This document shows, piece by piece, positions 46,601 through 56,439 of a stretch of DNA of 64,000 bases; the stretch's first letter is position 1; each line of letters starts with the position of its first letter. Source of the DNA: Chinchilla lanigera (lineage: Eukaryota > Chordata > Mammalia > Rodentia > Chinchillidae); assembly GCF_000276665.1 (NCBI RefSeq), contig NW_004955475.1:5432358-5496357 (forward strand), written 5' to 3'. A model generated the notes under the pieces. That model saw only the letters and a list, made by a program, of their open reading frames with translations, ran no database searches and was not told where the DNA came from. The translations under genes were made by a program, and so were the position numbers.

Positions 46601-49066
46601 AGAGAGTGGGATTTCACATTTTGTGTACCACTTTGTTTGTGGAAAAAATTCATAACAAAATAATAGGAGAATAATGATAGTTAATACATTGTGCATAGCT
46701 ATCTTTAAAGTAGTTGCTCAGAGTACAAGATATGAATATAAAAAATTCTCCAGACAATATTCACGCAAACCTTTATTTTCAGTGAACTAAGAGACACTAG
46801 TAGTATAACTATCTTGTACTTTTTTCCGTTTTCTCTTCCTTCCTTTCTCTTTTTCTCCACTTTAGTTCCTCTTTCCTTTTGAATAATTTTTTCCCATTTC
46901 AAAATATCTATTGTATATTTTGGTCCTTATTTATGTACTCTTTCAGTTTCTGACACCATGGAGACAGTGTGATGACTACATATGTGATTCTGATTTATTT
47001 TACTTATGCGTATGGCCTCAAGTTGCATCCATTTACCTATAAAAGTCTCCAGTTTATTCTTCTTTAATGCCTGAGTAGTTAGTAATCCATTGTTTAAAAA
47101 GACCGTAAGTTCTTTATCAATTCCTCGGTTGATGGGTATTTGGGTTGTTTCCAAGATTTAGCTATTACTAGTTACCTCATGGACAAAAGATTAGATTCAA
47201 TAAGATACTTATAAAATGTTTATAAAATGTTCCAAATGTTTATAAAGTGTAAATGTTAGGATTTCTTGTTATTATAATTATTTCAACATGCTTTTTAATT
47301 CACAGGAATAAATGGATAGCTGATTCTGGCCTGTAGGATCTTTTTAGCTGTGAAGCCCCAGTCTCCCAGAGCTGTCCAGCTGGCAGCCCTCTTGAATGCC
47401 AGCCAATTCAACTTTCTTATTGTACAGACGGGCTGGTCCAGGGAGGGGGAAAGCATTATAAGATATTCAGTATATCCTGAGCCTAAGTTCTATAGTGTAA
47501 AACCTCACACACCAAGGATATACCTGCATCAAGGGCTAGAAAAACTCATAGACTGGAAAAGAAACAAGACATATGAGACTTCTCATCTCTTTTCTCTTTC
47601 CTGTCATGCATAAACAAACACACATACACACAGCTTAAATTTAACATTTATATAATGTTCCCCCCAAGTCCCTGACTCAATAAATTCCAATTCAAACTGG
47701 CATGTTTGGAGAACATAAAAGGTTACATTCTAAATTGTGCTGGAGAATAAAAAAAATTGTAGTTGTAGAAAGAATATTGCTTTTTACAAGCATTAACTTT
47801 GACATTAATGTTCTGAGGCCTGGGACAGACTCTTCCCTCTTGGCTTATTTAATTTAGGTTATTTTCTAAATTTTTGAGGTCCTAGAGGTTGACAGGACCC
47901 AAGGTTTTGGTAACTTAAGCTGAGTCAGTTATGGGAAGCTTGGTTGCTGATCCCACAAATAACATCCAACTAACACCCATTTAGCCTCTCTCTCTAGGGA
48001 AATGAAACAAGCAGGGGTTCAGCAATTACCCTTTTACCCTCTCTTGAGTCTTATTTAGCTATTCCCCAAGTATAGCTTCCTGAAAAGTTATTCTACTTCT
48101 GAGGAATGTAAATAAGCATAGAAGAAGACCCACAGAAATGATGCCACAATGAGAAAGTTGCAATATGTGTTTAGCATTAGCATCCCATAAATAGCCTAAT
48201 CTGGGCCATATTCACTGTGTGTTAGCCCAAGAAGAGGGAAGAAATCAAGGCTTATAAGAACCAATTGAAAGAGCTGGAGTATTTAGTTTGGAGAAGAGAA
48301 AAGTTAAAGGGACAAAGTACATTTCTTCAGACCTTTGAAGAGCTGTCACAGAGAAAGAGGAGCAGATATATTCTATGAGACTCCAAGAAACAGAGCTGGG
48401 GCCTTTGGATGGAAGCCACAGAAAGGTGCATTTAGTTTAACACAAGTAACATTTAGAACTGCTCCTGTAGACTAGATGGTCTGGGAAAGTAGTAAACTCC
48501 CAGTAATTGGAAGTGTGTGAACAAACAATGCTGAATACTTGTTCCTAACAACGAATGACGGTACAGGTTACTTCTAAGATCATATCTACCTCTTAGACAA
48601 CATTCCTTCTTTAGGAACTATATATCATAACAGGGACCAAAGCCTGAAAGGGTCTAGATTAGGTCTAATGGTAGAATTTCAAATGAAAGACAGCAGATGT
48701 AGCAGGAGGATTTGGGTATAATTAGGAGTCTTTTTTGATGTCTCCAAGATACAAGCACTAGAAAATCATGCAGATGTTTTCCGAGAGTGTACACTTTTCC
48801 ATTACTGCCCAAATTTGCACCTTGGCTTTCCCAGAAACCTTCAACTACCACCCTCCATTCTGTCCAAAGCGGAGAAAGCCTGCAGCATTAGCTGTGAACA
48901 CTCATCTGCACAACAAAGACTGTCCTTTCTCACCAGTAGGCATCCAACATCAGCCTTATACTCTTTTGCCTAAGCCATCAAAGGCAGCCAGGTTCTCATT
49001 TGCTGTCTTACCACAGGTGATCACTGCTAGGTGGCTCAGAAGCAGCAGGTCCAGTAAAATCCCCAT
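29758..49066 (-). CDS. VSIG4: VSIG4 (CRIg), V-set and Ig domain protein 4; eight coding exons
   Basis: Known role: macrophage surface receptor for C3b and iC3b that clears opsonised particles, blocks the alternative-pathway convertases and dampens T cells. Coding exons (minus strand): 49012-49066, 41880-42236, 40768-41049, 36321-36374, 35752-35835, 32247-32351, 30198-30219, 29758-29866; total 1068 nt, 355 residues. Layout seen: signal peptide 1-19, IgV about 21-135 (PCTYGP and DDRSHYTCEV carry the disulphide cysteines), IgC2 about 138-231 (SLQCQA, SGSYFCTAKG), Thr/Ser-rich stalk 232-280, transmembrane helix about 281-305, tail 306-355. Every splice phase joins and the residues follow human VSIG4 closely. 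Oddities: in-frame TAG in the last exon (human is 399 residues), a GC donor after exon 5, and an intact C2 exon although mouse has only the IgV domain. Identity is essentially certain; use of the TAG and the exact exon 5/6 join are inferred from sequence alone. Confidence 0.96.
30198..30219 (-). CDS. VSIG4: VSIG4 coding exon 7: 22-nt micro-exon of the tail
   Basis: Acceptor TTCTTTTCTAG, 22 nt, donor AG|GTAAGA. Reads EHVYEVN plus two bases of the next codon, matching the human EHVYEAAR segment. Too small for ORF finding; recognised by splice sites on both sides and phase fit. Confidence 0.92.
32247..32351 (-). CDS. VSIG4: VSIG4 coding exon 6: transmembrane helix
   Basis: 105 nt, phase 1, acceptor GCCTCCTAG, donor G|GTAAGT. 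Encodes RGLPMFAIILITSLCC, then IVVLTMAYVML and the stop-transfer CRKTTQQ. Hydrophobic segment of about 25 residues followed by Arg-Lys fits a type I single-pass protein. Confidence 0.94.
32983..33125 (-). mobile_element. B1 SINE in VSIG4 intron 5
   Basis: Antisense B1, well preserved: AGACAGGGTCTCGCTATGCA, CCCAGACTGGCCTCGAACTC, CCTCCTGCCTCAGCCTGCCG, GTGCCACCACGCC. Sense to the VSIG4 transcript. Confidence 0.95.
34930..35323 (+). mobile_element. MaLR-like LTR in VSIG4 intron 5
   Basis: 3' part resembles MST/MT-type LTR ends: ACTGTGAACTAAATCAACC, then GCATTTTGTCTCAGCAACGA and TAGCCAAGACAC. No internal sequence follows. Class assignment is tentative. Confidence 0.45.
35752..35835 (-). CDS. VSIG4: VSIG4 coding exon 5: second stalk segment, GC donor
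   Basis: 84 nt, phase 1. Acceptor TTACTATAG; reads ATSTVNQSWDQTSKA then DVYFGETISEPGK, matching human ATSTVKQSWDWTT and GYLGETSAGPGK. The only donor that keeps phase is AAAAG|GCAAGT, a noncanonical GC donor with otherwise perfect consensus. The join gives PGK-ARGLP where human has PGK-SLP. Confidence 0.85.
36321..36374 (-). CDS. VSIG4: VSIG4 coding exon 4: first stalk segment
   Basis: 54 nt, phase 1, acceptor TTCCTTAG, donor G|GTGAGT. Reads EPLDMKNEAPTITKSPLE, aligned with the human stretch containing TEAPTTMTYPLK. The AG two bases later (TTAGAG) would bring an immediate TGA, so the first AG is chosen. Confidence 0.9.
37250..37345 (-). mobile_element. ID-type SINE in VSIG4 intron 3
   Basis: TTTTGGTACCAGGAATCATG, AACTCAGGACCTTGCACTTG, CCACTGAACTATATCCCTGG. 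Carries a small internal duplication of GGAATCA. Imperfect target repeat CATAGGGAATTTT / CATGGGGAATTT. Confidence 0.88.
38277..38382 (-). mobile_element. ID-type SINE, internally deleted
   Basis: (GTTTT)n-type tail, TTTTTGTACTAGTAATTGAA, CACTTGCCAGGCACC, then directly CTAAATCCCTGGCCC: part of the box A side is missing. Confidence 0.85.
38395..38830 (+). mobile_element. Old L1M-type 3' end
   Basis: Typical order: ACTGAAAAATGGATAACTAA, CAGTAATAAAGACAATGAAT, CAGCCTGAATGAACTTTGAA, TTATGATTCAATTTATGTGA, GGTGTTTTCTGGGGTTTAG-like stretch, ATAGTGGACAACCATGCAC. Split from upstream parts by the ID SINE at 38277. Confidence 0.82.
39830..40440 (+). mobile_element. Monomer retroposon 3' end, interrupted by a SINE
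   Basis: A/G-rich tract, then two related monomers: one from CTGAGCAACTAATTTGAAGG, one from CTGAGCAACTTCGTTGAAGA (about 40275). Ends TTTTCTCTTTAAAATAAAAA. An ID SINE at 40157-40247 split it after insertion. Confidence 0.65.
40157..40247 (-). mobile_element. ID-type SINE with 16-bp target-site duplication
   Basis: TTTTCTTCCGGTACTGGGAA, CTCACGACTTCGAGCTTGCC, CTGAGCTAAATCCCCAGCCC. CAATCTTGCATTCTTT occurs at both ends (40140 and 40249 onward), so the insertion is young and nested in the monomer repeat. Confidence 0.92.
40614..40663. repeat. (TG)n microsatellite
   Basis: TG run broken once by CATGCG; about 100 nt downstream of exon 3 in transcript terms. Confidence 0.92.
40768..41049 (-). CDS. 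VSIG4: VSIG4 coding exon 3: IgC2 domain
   Basis: 282 nt, phase 1 both ends, acceptor CCCTTTGCAG, donor G|GTAAGC. Starts LPVSKPTVTTGSGYGFTV, has ISLQCQA, ISYAWYKEQ and GSYFCTAKG, ends KFVVK. Complete C2-set fold with both cysteines. Human makes a long form with this exon and a short form that skips it; mouse has only the IgV domain. A second donor copy lies 20 nt beyond the first (see findings). Confidence 0.95.
41225..41310 (-). mobile_element. Old ID-type SINE in VSIG4 intron 2
   Basis: TAGAATCCAGGGCCTCATAC, TTCTAGGCAAGTGCTCTGTA, AGTGAGCTAAAAGTTCAGTCC: classical ID core order, strongly diverged. Confidence 0.65.
41880..42236 (-). CDS. VSIG4: VSIG4 coding exon 2: IgV domain
   Basis: 357 nt, phase 1 at both ends, acceptor TCTTCAG, donor C|GTGAGT. 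Encodes from GHPILEAPEN to ELRVQK. B-strand cysteine in NIPCTYGP, tryptophan in MVRWLVQR, F-strand DDRSHYTCEV. This is the domain that binds the C3b beta chain in human and mouse CRIg. No frameshift or stop. Confidence 0.96.
43020..43330 (+). mobile_element. LTR-like repeat in VSIG4 intron 1
   Basis: TTGTGGTTAGGGTGGACTTT at one end; AACCATGAGCCAAACTAAAC and CTCTCTTCCTTTAAATTGCA at the other, like the end of a MaLR or similar rodent LTR. Family not identified. Confidence 0.4.
45841..46053. mobile_element. Tc1/mariner-type MITE, 213 bp, TA target duplication
   Basis: Terminal inverted repeats: CAGTGGTACCTCCGTTCATG at the left, reverse complement of CATGAACTGAGCTTATACAG + GTACCACTG at the right (right arm has 9 extra bases). 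Flanked by TA on both sides. No transposase frame, so nonautonomous. Lies in VSIG4 intron 1. Confidence 0.85.
46925..47165 (-). mobile_element. Old L1 3' end in VSIG4 intron 1
   Basis: Antisense L1 3' end pattern: GGCCTCAAGTTGCATCCATT, CTTTAATGCCTGAGTAGTTA, GATGGGTATTTGGGTTGTTT, CCAAGATTTAGCTATTACTA. Confidence 0.75.
47170..49011. other. Intron 1 proximal part, nothing further seen
   Basis: No repeats recognised and no second first exon. May hold macrophage enhancers, but nothing in the sequence proves that. Confidence 0.4.
49012..49066 (-). CDS. VSIG4: VSIG4 coding exon 1: start codon and signal peptide
   Basis: Reads MGILLDLLLLSHLAVITC plus one nucleotide, then donor G|GTAAGA. A short start, a run of leucines and a small-residue end make a classic signal peptide, matching the human MGILLGLLLL start. 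The ATG at 49064-49066 has G at +4 (ATAATGG context). The first codon of exon 2 completes Gly at the probable cleavage region. Confidence 0.93.
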
Positions 49067-49140
49067 TATGGCCAGAGGCACTTCTGTCCTTTCTTCCAGC
49101 TTACTGCTGCCTAGGAGATTTTAACTCCTAGTGGCTGTCA
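49067..49140 (-). promoter_or_regulatory. VSIG4: Probable VSIG4 5' UTR and core promoter
   Basis: Directly upstream of the ATG. The minus strand holds a TATA-like GTTAAAATC about 55 nt before the ATG and purine-rich GGAAGAGAAGTG further up, which could be an ETS/PU.1-type site as expected for a macrophage gene. No CpG island. Start site not determinable here. Confidence 0.35.
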
Positions 49141-50139
49141 GTGTTTGTGTCTGCTCACTTCTCTTCCTTCCCTAAGTCTCTCACTGGAACTCCTAACTCC
49201 ATTGCACATTTCCCCTTCCTTCCTTATTTCAGCATAAGTCATGTGGTGCCTCCCTCCCTACTTCTTGAGGTTGGAGATTCAAAGGTGAGTGAAATAATTC
49301 CTCCCCTCAGTATGATATTGGCTTGACGTTCCCTGGAGCCCATGGAACATTCTAGTCTTTGATCATCCAGTCAGTTTATTTTAGGTCTCCTCTACAAGAT
49401 TCAGAAGTTGGGGGACAACCTTTGGGTGAGTTAGCTTACTCCAGTACATGGGTGTTTTCCTTTCCTTTCTGTTGGACCCAAGGAGAAGAAGTCAGTTCTT
49501 TTGGCCTATGCAATTATCATCAGTTGTACTGCTGTATTGTTGACCCTTGTCTTCTCAGTTTATGGACAGTCTTGGAGGTGGGGCACATATGCACTTCTGA
49601 GTACAAGAGCTTAGTGTGTGAACGAGCTTTCTACATGTCAAAGCTTAAATAACTGGCAAACCCACAGATAAAGGTGGTATAGAGGAAAGTGCCTCATATC
49701 TCATAGTGAGAAATATCTGAATCACTTTCTGTAGTAGCTTCGATTCCGTAATGGTAAGGGAGACTTTATTTTCATGAATGTTCCTTATGCTTTCCCATAA
49801 GGTATCTATTACTGTCTTCTCTTAAGGGAAAGATAGGCCTTGCACTAGAAACAGTGCACTAGACCTTTGTCTTCATAGTAGAATATTCTATTAGGTTAGA
49901 CTTCTTATTGACTCCCCATTGATACAGACCTAGACCTACAAACGAGTGATGCGAAGCCCCATAGCAAAACTCAATTGCTTAAAAAATTGCTCCTCTGTGC
50001 AGGCCACAGAATGACTGTAATTTAATCAGCAGTCTAATTCTGGGTTGCACATTGCTTGCAGTGGACTAAGCTTTAAAAAATAGAAAGAATTCTAAAAGGG
50101 CAAATATACCCCCAAAATTGGTACTGCACCATAAATAGT
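49141..50139. other. VSIG4 upstream flank, no gene seen
   Basis: Pyrimidine-rich near 49160-49230. No CpG island and no TATA box beyond the TTAAAA noted for the promoter entry. Confidence 0.45.
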
Positions 50140-53020
50140 GCCTAAGATTTTAATTTAGTGCATGGTGGAAGACATGGGTCTAGTTTAGTCTTTGGCATGT
50201 AGAAAGCCAGTTTTTCCAGCACCATTTATTAAAGAGGCCATCTTCCTTCCACTGAACATGTTTGGCCCCTCTGTGAAAGATAAGGTGACTGAGTGTGTCT
50301 GTAGTTGTATCTGTATTTTCTAATCTGTCCATTGATCTTCAGGTCTGTTTTTCTGCCAGTACCATGCTGATTTTACCATAATAGCTTTGTAATATAATTT
50401 TAAGTCAGGAATTGTGATGCCTCCTGCCTTTGCTTTGATTCCCAAGATTGCTTTAGCTATTCTAGGCCTCTTCTGATTCCAGATGAACTTTAAGAGAGTT
50501 TTCTCTAGATCTATGAGGTATGCTAATGGTATTTTAATTGGAATTGCATTGAATCTGTACAACTCTTTGGGAATATGGCCATTTTCACAATGTTGGTTCC
50601 TCCTATCCATGAGCACGGAATATCTTTCCATTTTCTGATATCCTCTTTGATCTCTTTTTTCAGAGTACTATAATTTTCACTGTATAGATCTTTTACTTCT
50701 TTTGTTAGATTAATTCCTAAGTATTTCATCTTTTTAGATGCTATTGTGAAAGGTGTGGTTTCCCTCATTTCTCTCTCAGTCTGTGCGTTACTTGTATAGT
50801 GGAATGCTAATGACTTTTGAGTGTTCACTTTGTATCTGCTACACTACTGAATTTGGGTATTAAATCAATGAGCCTTTTGGTGGAGTTTTTGGGGTCTTCT
50901 ATATAGAGTATCATGTCATCTGCAAATAATGACAATTTCACTTCTTCCTTTCATACCCTTATTCCTTTTATTTCTCTCTCTTTTCTAATTGCTCTAGCCA
51001 ATATTTCCAGAACTATATTGAATAGGAGTGGTGACAGTGGACATCCTTGTCTTGTTCCTGATTTTAAAGTGAAAGCTTTCAATTTTTGACAATTTAGTAC
51101 GATGTTAGCTGTTGGTTTATCATAGATGGCTTTGATCAGCTTGAGGTTAAGGCCATCTATTCCTATTTCTGTAGGGTTTTCAACCTGAATGAGTGTTGGA
51201 CTTTATGGAAGGCTTTTTCTGCATCAGTGGAGATGATCATGTGATTTTTGTCCTTGGCTCTATTGACGTGATGTATCACATTGACTGACTTGCGTATACT
51301 GAACCGTCCCTGCATTTCTGGGATGAATCCCACTTGGTCATGGTGTATAATCTTCTTGATGCCTTGTTGTATTTTGTTTGCTAGTATTTTATTGAGAATT
51401 TCTGCATCTATATTCATTAAGTAGATTGGCCTGTAGCTCTCTTTTTTGGTTGGGTCTTTCTTTGGTTTTGGTATTGGAATAATACTTGCCTCCAGGAATT
51501 ATTTGGGGAGAATTCCTTCCCTTTCAATTTCATTAAACAGTTTGAGAGAAATTGGTGTTAAACCTTCCCTAAATTGCTTGCAGAATTCAGCTGTGAATCC
51601 ATCAGGACCAGGGCTTTTCTTTATTGGCAAGTTTTTAATTGCATTCTCAATTTCACTGGTTGATATTGAGTTAAACAGGATTTTTTATCTTCTTCCTTCA
51701 GCTTTGCTAATTCATGTATATCTAGAAATCCGTCCATTTCCTCTGTGTTTTCCATCCTATGAGAGGAAAGATTTTTAAAGTAGGTATTTATGATCTTCTG
51801 AATTTCTTCAGGATCTGTAGTGATTTCACCCCTTTCATTCCTTATTGCATGTATTTCAGTTTTTTCTTTCCTTTTTTGGATAAGATTGGCTAGAAGTTTA
51901 TCTCTTTTATTTATTTTTTCAAAGAACCAACTCTTTGATTCATTAATTGTTTATATATTTTTTAGTCTTCATTGTGTTAATTTCTGCTCTGAGCTTTATA
52001 ATTTCCTGCCTTCTTTGGGTTCTGGATTTGACTTGCCCTTCTTTTTCTAGGAACTTGAGCTGCAGCATAAGATTGTTTATTTGTGCTTGTTCTGTTTTTG
52101 TAAGGTGGGAGTTCACTGCTATAAATTTCTCTCTGAGGACTGCTTTCATTGCATCCCACAGGTTCCTGTATGTTGTATCTCCATTTTTGTTTGTTTGTAA
52201 ATAGTATTTAATCTCTACTTTGATTTCATCTGTGACCCATTGGTTGTTCAGGAGGGTATTATTTAATTTCCAACTGTTTATGGAGTTTTTGTGCTTTCTT
52301 TTGTCATTAATTTCCAATTTCATTGCACTATGGTCTGATAGTATTCATGGAATAATTTCAATTCCTTTGCATTTACTTAAGCATGCTCTATGTGCTAGTA
52401 TATGGTCTATTTTGGAGAATGCCCTTTGTGCAGCTGACCACAATGTGTATTCTGATGCTGCTGGGTGGAGAACTCTCTAAAGGTCTACTAAGTCCATATG
52501 TTCACAAGTTTGATTCAGTTCTGTTATTTCTTTCCCAAATTTTGTTCTAGTTGATCTATCTCTTTGTGACAATGGTGTGTTAAAGTCCCCTGTTACGATT
52601 GTGTTGCTACTTGTTTCATTTTTCATGTCAGTTAGAATTTATCTTATACAGGTGGGTGCTCCTATATTTGGTGCATAGATGTTTATGATTGTTATCTCTT
52701 CCTCTTGGAGCTTCTCCCTCACAGGTATGTAGCGACCTTCTTTATCTCTTGTGATTGTTCTTGGCTTGAAGTTCACTTTGTCTGCAAGCAGAATAGCTAC
52801 ACCCACTTTTTTTCTGGGTTCCTGTCACATGGAGTATTGTTTTCTATCCTTTAATTTTCAGTTTTTGAATTTCCTTTTGAGTTAAATGTGTTTCTTGTAT
52901 ACAGCATATAGTTGGTTTTTTTTTCCTAATCCACTCTGCACATCTGCTTCTTTTGGTTGGCACATTGAGACCATTCACATTGATGGTTATAACTGATATG
53001 TAGTGGATTATCTTTGTCAT
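50140..53020 (-). pseudogene. L1 ORF2p: endonuclease and reverse transcriptase, broken
   Basis: Reverse transcriptase core is clear: [44 protein letters not shown] and the catalytic FADD at 50915-50926. C-terminal part has [18 protein letters not shown] and [12 protein letters not shown] blocks. Stops and frame changes at several points. Confidence 0.93.
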
Positions 53021-53199
53021 ACTATATTCCTGCTGTTGAATCCTCCTTTTTCCCTCTGTTTAATTGCTTGTTCTGCTTGTTGGTTTCTTTATGTTGTTCT
53101 TGAAGTTGCAGTTTGTTTTATCTCTTTCTAGTATATCTTTTAGTACTCTTTATAGGATTGGCTTGGCACTGATGAATTTCTTTAGTTCTTTATCATGAA

Positions 53200-54115
53200 A
53201 ATATTTTATTTCTCCATTAAATTTGAAAGATAGCTTTGCAGGGTACATCAATCTGGGTTAGAAGTTGTTTTCTTTCTGTACCTGAAGTACTTCACTCCAA
53301 GTTCTTCCTGCCTTGATGGTTTGTGTTGAGAAGTCTGCTGTGAGTCTGCTGGGCTTTCCTTTATAGGTGATCTGTTTCTTTTCTTTAACAGCTTTTACTA
53401 CTCTGATCTTGTGTTGAGTTTCTGGGATCTTGATCACTATATGTCTGGGTGTAGATTTTTTTTGTGTTATGATTAACTGGAGTTCTATATGGTTCACTTA
53501 ACTGGGTGTCTGATTCTTTTTCCATGTCTGGGAAATTTTCTGCTATTATTTCTGCAAATAGTCTTTTTATGTCATTTGTTTTGACACCTGCCGTTTCATT
53601 AGCACCTATTAAACTTACATTGCTTTTCTTTGCAGTTGTTGAATTGTTATTTCCTGGTTCTTTGTTGTTTTTAAGAGATCCCTCCTTTCACGTTCATTAG
53701 TGGCAATGTTGTCTTCAAGGTCTGAAAGTCTATCTTCAGCTTCATTCAGGCAGTTTTACAAGCTTTCAATGGAAAGGATATTCCCTGAATATCTGTTTGC
53801 GTCTGTTTCGTACCTTCTAGTTCTTTTCTGTATTGTTCCCTGAAGGTTTCATTGAATTGTCTATGCTCTTTTATTTTCTTGTCTATGTCATCTTTGTATA
53901 TGCTGAACATTTCTTTCATTATTGTTGTCATTTCTTTTCTCACCTGAGACATTATTTCTGATCTGATGTCTTCTATCACCTGACGAAGCTTTTTTTTTTT
54001 ACTTCAGTTGCCATCATTTCAGAAATTTCAGGTGTATGACTTTCAGGCTCTTCTGTGTTGATGCCTCCTGGACTTGTTTTGGGTGGTGTGGAGGTCTGGG
54101 ATTGCAATTTGCTCC
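53200..54115 (-). pseudogene. L1 ORF1p, broken
   Basis: Homologue of the ORF1 at 1183-2164: QTSTPPKTSPGGINTEEPES, VRKEMTTIMKEMFSIYKDDI, STPRHIVIKIPETQHKIRVV, KPSRLTADFSTQTIKAGRTW. The first codon used in the other copy (ATG) is TTG here, but an upstream in-frame Met (MSLTHNQESEIALQ) is open. Frame breaks near 53750 and 53990. Confidence 0.9.
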
Positions 54116-54589
54116 GTTTTGTTATTTTTGAAGAACTAGAGACTCCCTGCAGTGCAATCTCACTCTCTTGATTGTGTGTGAGTGACAAGGTGAGAGTCTG
54201 AAGATTCCCAGTGCTCAGTGTAGTTCCTGTGCTGGCACTTGGTGGGAAGGTGGGGTCTCAGATGCTCCCAACCTTTCCTGCATTCAGTTGGCTCCCAGGA
54301 GTGTGGGGAAAGGACAGGGACATCTTGTCAGTGTTCCTGAGACTGTCTGGATTTCATCCCAGCGTCCACAAGAGTAGGGGGGGATTCAGGTCGAGTTCAC
54401 TGAGGCTTCAGATATTGCTCAGGACAGAGCCTGCTTCCCACCTTGGAAGGAGAGGGGTGAGGGTGAGCTCCCCAAGGCCGCTGACTATGTTCAAGTTTCA
54501 GCTGAGCTATCAGGGGCTTGTGAGTTGTTCTGGCAGTGACCACCAAGGCCCCAGAAGTTTTTCAGAGATCCCTGTGCCTCACACCCTAG

Positions 54590-55020
54590 TGAGGGAGGCA
54601 CCAGAGTAGCTCACTGCATTCCTAAAGGTGTCTGATGTTCTGCCCAGGCCCGGAAGACACACTGTGGGTGTGGCGGGGAGCCTCCTAGGCCCCAGAGAGT
54701 GCCCGAAGTTTCACCTGCCTTGCACGTTGGTCAGGGATGCAAAGCTGCAGCTCACCAGGCTTCCTGAAGATGTCCGGGGTTTCACCCAGCTTGGGGTGAC
54801 ACACTGTGCTGGGTAGCCACTGAGGCCTCAGAGGGTGCCCAAGGTTTCACCTGCCTTGCACGCTGGTTAGGGAGGCAGAGCCCAGACTCACTGGGCTTCC
54901 TGAAGATGTCTGGGGTTCAGCCCGTCTGGGGCCCACACACTATTGGTGTGGAGAGTAGCCACCGAGGCCCCAGAGGATGCTTGAGGCTTTGCCTGCCTTG
55001 CACGCTGGTCAGGGAGGCAG
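54590..55020 (-). repeat. L1 5'UTR monomers, about three units of 136-142 bp
   Basis: TTCCTAAAGGTGTC at 54619, TTCCTGAAGATGTC at 54761 and again at 54897: spacings 142 and 136. Each unit holds GCCTGCCTTGCACG and a GCCCCAGAG block. Confidence 0.85.
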
Positions 55021-55544
55021 AGCCAGTCATGCAGTTTTCTAGTAACTTCTTTGTGGGAATTTCTCCACATACGTGAAAAATTATGCATTACATGTTAATA
55101 CTTCTTTTTAAATGGTAGACTTAACTTTTCTCTTGTAGTTGTTACTTTTCACTATTTTGTGAGTTTTCTACAATTAAAATGTATTATTTTAATAATGAGA
55201 CCAAATGAAAGTATTTGAAAATACCATAACACATACATTATACTTTGTAGCATGTATAAATACATAAGAATGACCCAAATGAAATTAATAAAAATGAACA
55301 ATTTTTAGGAGACAACTTGTAAAATACACTTAGCTAGTAAAAAATGGAAATATGTTAAACCTCACAACAGATGAAAAATTGAAAAATTGGTATTGTCCAT
55401 TGTTGGTCCAGTTGTAGGGAAACACTTTGCCACAGGGATGGCCAAGAGGTTGATTGGTGTCACACTGGTTAACAATATCTATCAAGATTTTATAAAACAG
55501 ACTATTTGAACAAGAATTCTCTTGTTTCCTTTTATAAACTTATT

Positions 55545-56115
55545 TTGTTCATTTTATGTGTACTTTGGATTACTCAAATGAGAGAAATAATACAGTATTT
55601 AAGCTTGTGTGTCCTATTTATTTCACCTAACATTATGTTTTAAGGATACATCCATTTTCCTACAAATGTCTCAAATTCATTTTCTTTAGCCATTTGTCTG
55701 TTCATGGGCATATAGATTGCTTCCATGATTTAGCTATTATGAATTGTACTGCTACAAACATTGGTGTGCATGTTTCCCTGTAATAAGATGTCTTTAACTG
55801 TTTTTGGAAGATTCCCAGAAGGAGAATAGATGCATATAATGGAATTTCTATCTTTAGTTTTTTGAGAAATCTCCATACTGAGTTCCATAATGGTTGTTTC
55901 CACCAACAGTGTAGAAGTATTCTTGTTTTTTTAACCTCAGTCACTGTAGCATTTATTATTATTGATCTCTTGATGATTGCCATTCTTTTTGGAATAAGCT
56001 GAAATCTGTCTTGTTTTAATTTGTATTTCTCAAGTGGCCAGGGAAATTGAATATTTTTTCATATATTTATTGGTCATTTGTATTTCTTCTTCTGAGAGTA
56101 CTTTTATGTATTCTA
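55545..56115 (-). mobile_element. Old L1 3' end
   Basis: Antisense L1MA-like order: TTTCACCTAACATTATGTTT, GTTCATGGGCATATAGATTG, TTGAGAAATCTCCATACTGA, GTTTCCACCAACAGTGTAGA, TGGCCAGGGAAATTGAATAT. Confidence 0.85.
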
Positions 56116-56139
56116 GATATTAGTCTTCTGTTGGAAGGG

Positions 56140-56432
56140 TAGCTGACTGAGGGTGAGGCTTAGGAGTGAGGGAAGGGAACTTAAAAGATTTAAGATGTAT
56201 AATATGCATGTACCAAGCTTCCACAATGAATGCAAACTTTATATGTCACAAATGTGAACTACAATAATAATAATGAAAATGGGGGGAGGGGTTCCAGAGA
56301 CAGAGGGGGGCAGGAAGGTGGGGAGGGGAAGAAGAATTAAAAAGAATTAAAAAATGTTAAGTACAGGTACCTACTTCCTAAGATGAATTTATACATTATG
56401 TACAATAAATATGTACTAATAAAAATAAAAAC
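56140..56432 (+). repeat. Purine-tract retroposon tail, tandem dimer
   Basis: Two units: the first ends near ATGTGAACTACAATAATAAT (56275), the second starts at GGGGGGAGGGGTTCC and ends TATGTACTAATAAAAATAAA. Same two-unit build as at 17455-17762. Confidence 0.7.
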
Positions 56433-56439
56433 GCTATTT

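Larger units (their letters stand above)
42237..49011 (-). other. VSIG4: VSIG4 intron 1
   Basis: GT-AG intron of 6.8 kb. Holds an LTR-like piece (43020-43330), the MITE (45841-46053) and an old L1 3' end (46925-47165). I see no further coding exon in it; the remaining sequence is AT-rich and unremarkable. Confidence 0.8.
50140..55025 (-). mobile_element. LINE-1, nearly full length but lacking its 3' end
   Basis: Minus strand order: 5'UTR monomers (54120-55025), ORF1 (53200-54115), ORF2 (50140-53020). There is no 3'UTR or poly(T) at 50140 and no target duplication found, so the last part of ORF2 and the tail are gone. Multiple stops and frameshifts; not active. Confidence 0.95.

Noticed and set aside
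54200..55025. GC-rich stretch as a CpG-island promoter of a host gene
   Set aside because: It is L1 5'UTR monomer sequence adjoining ORF1.
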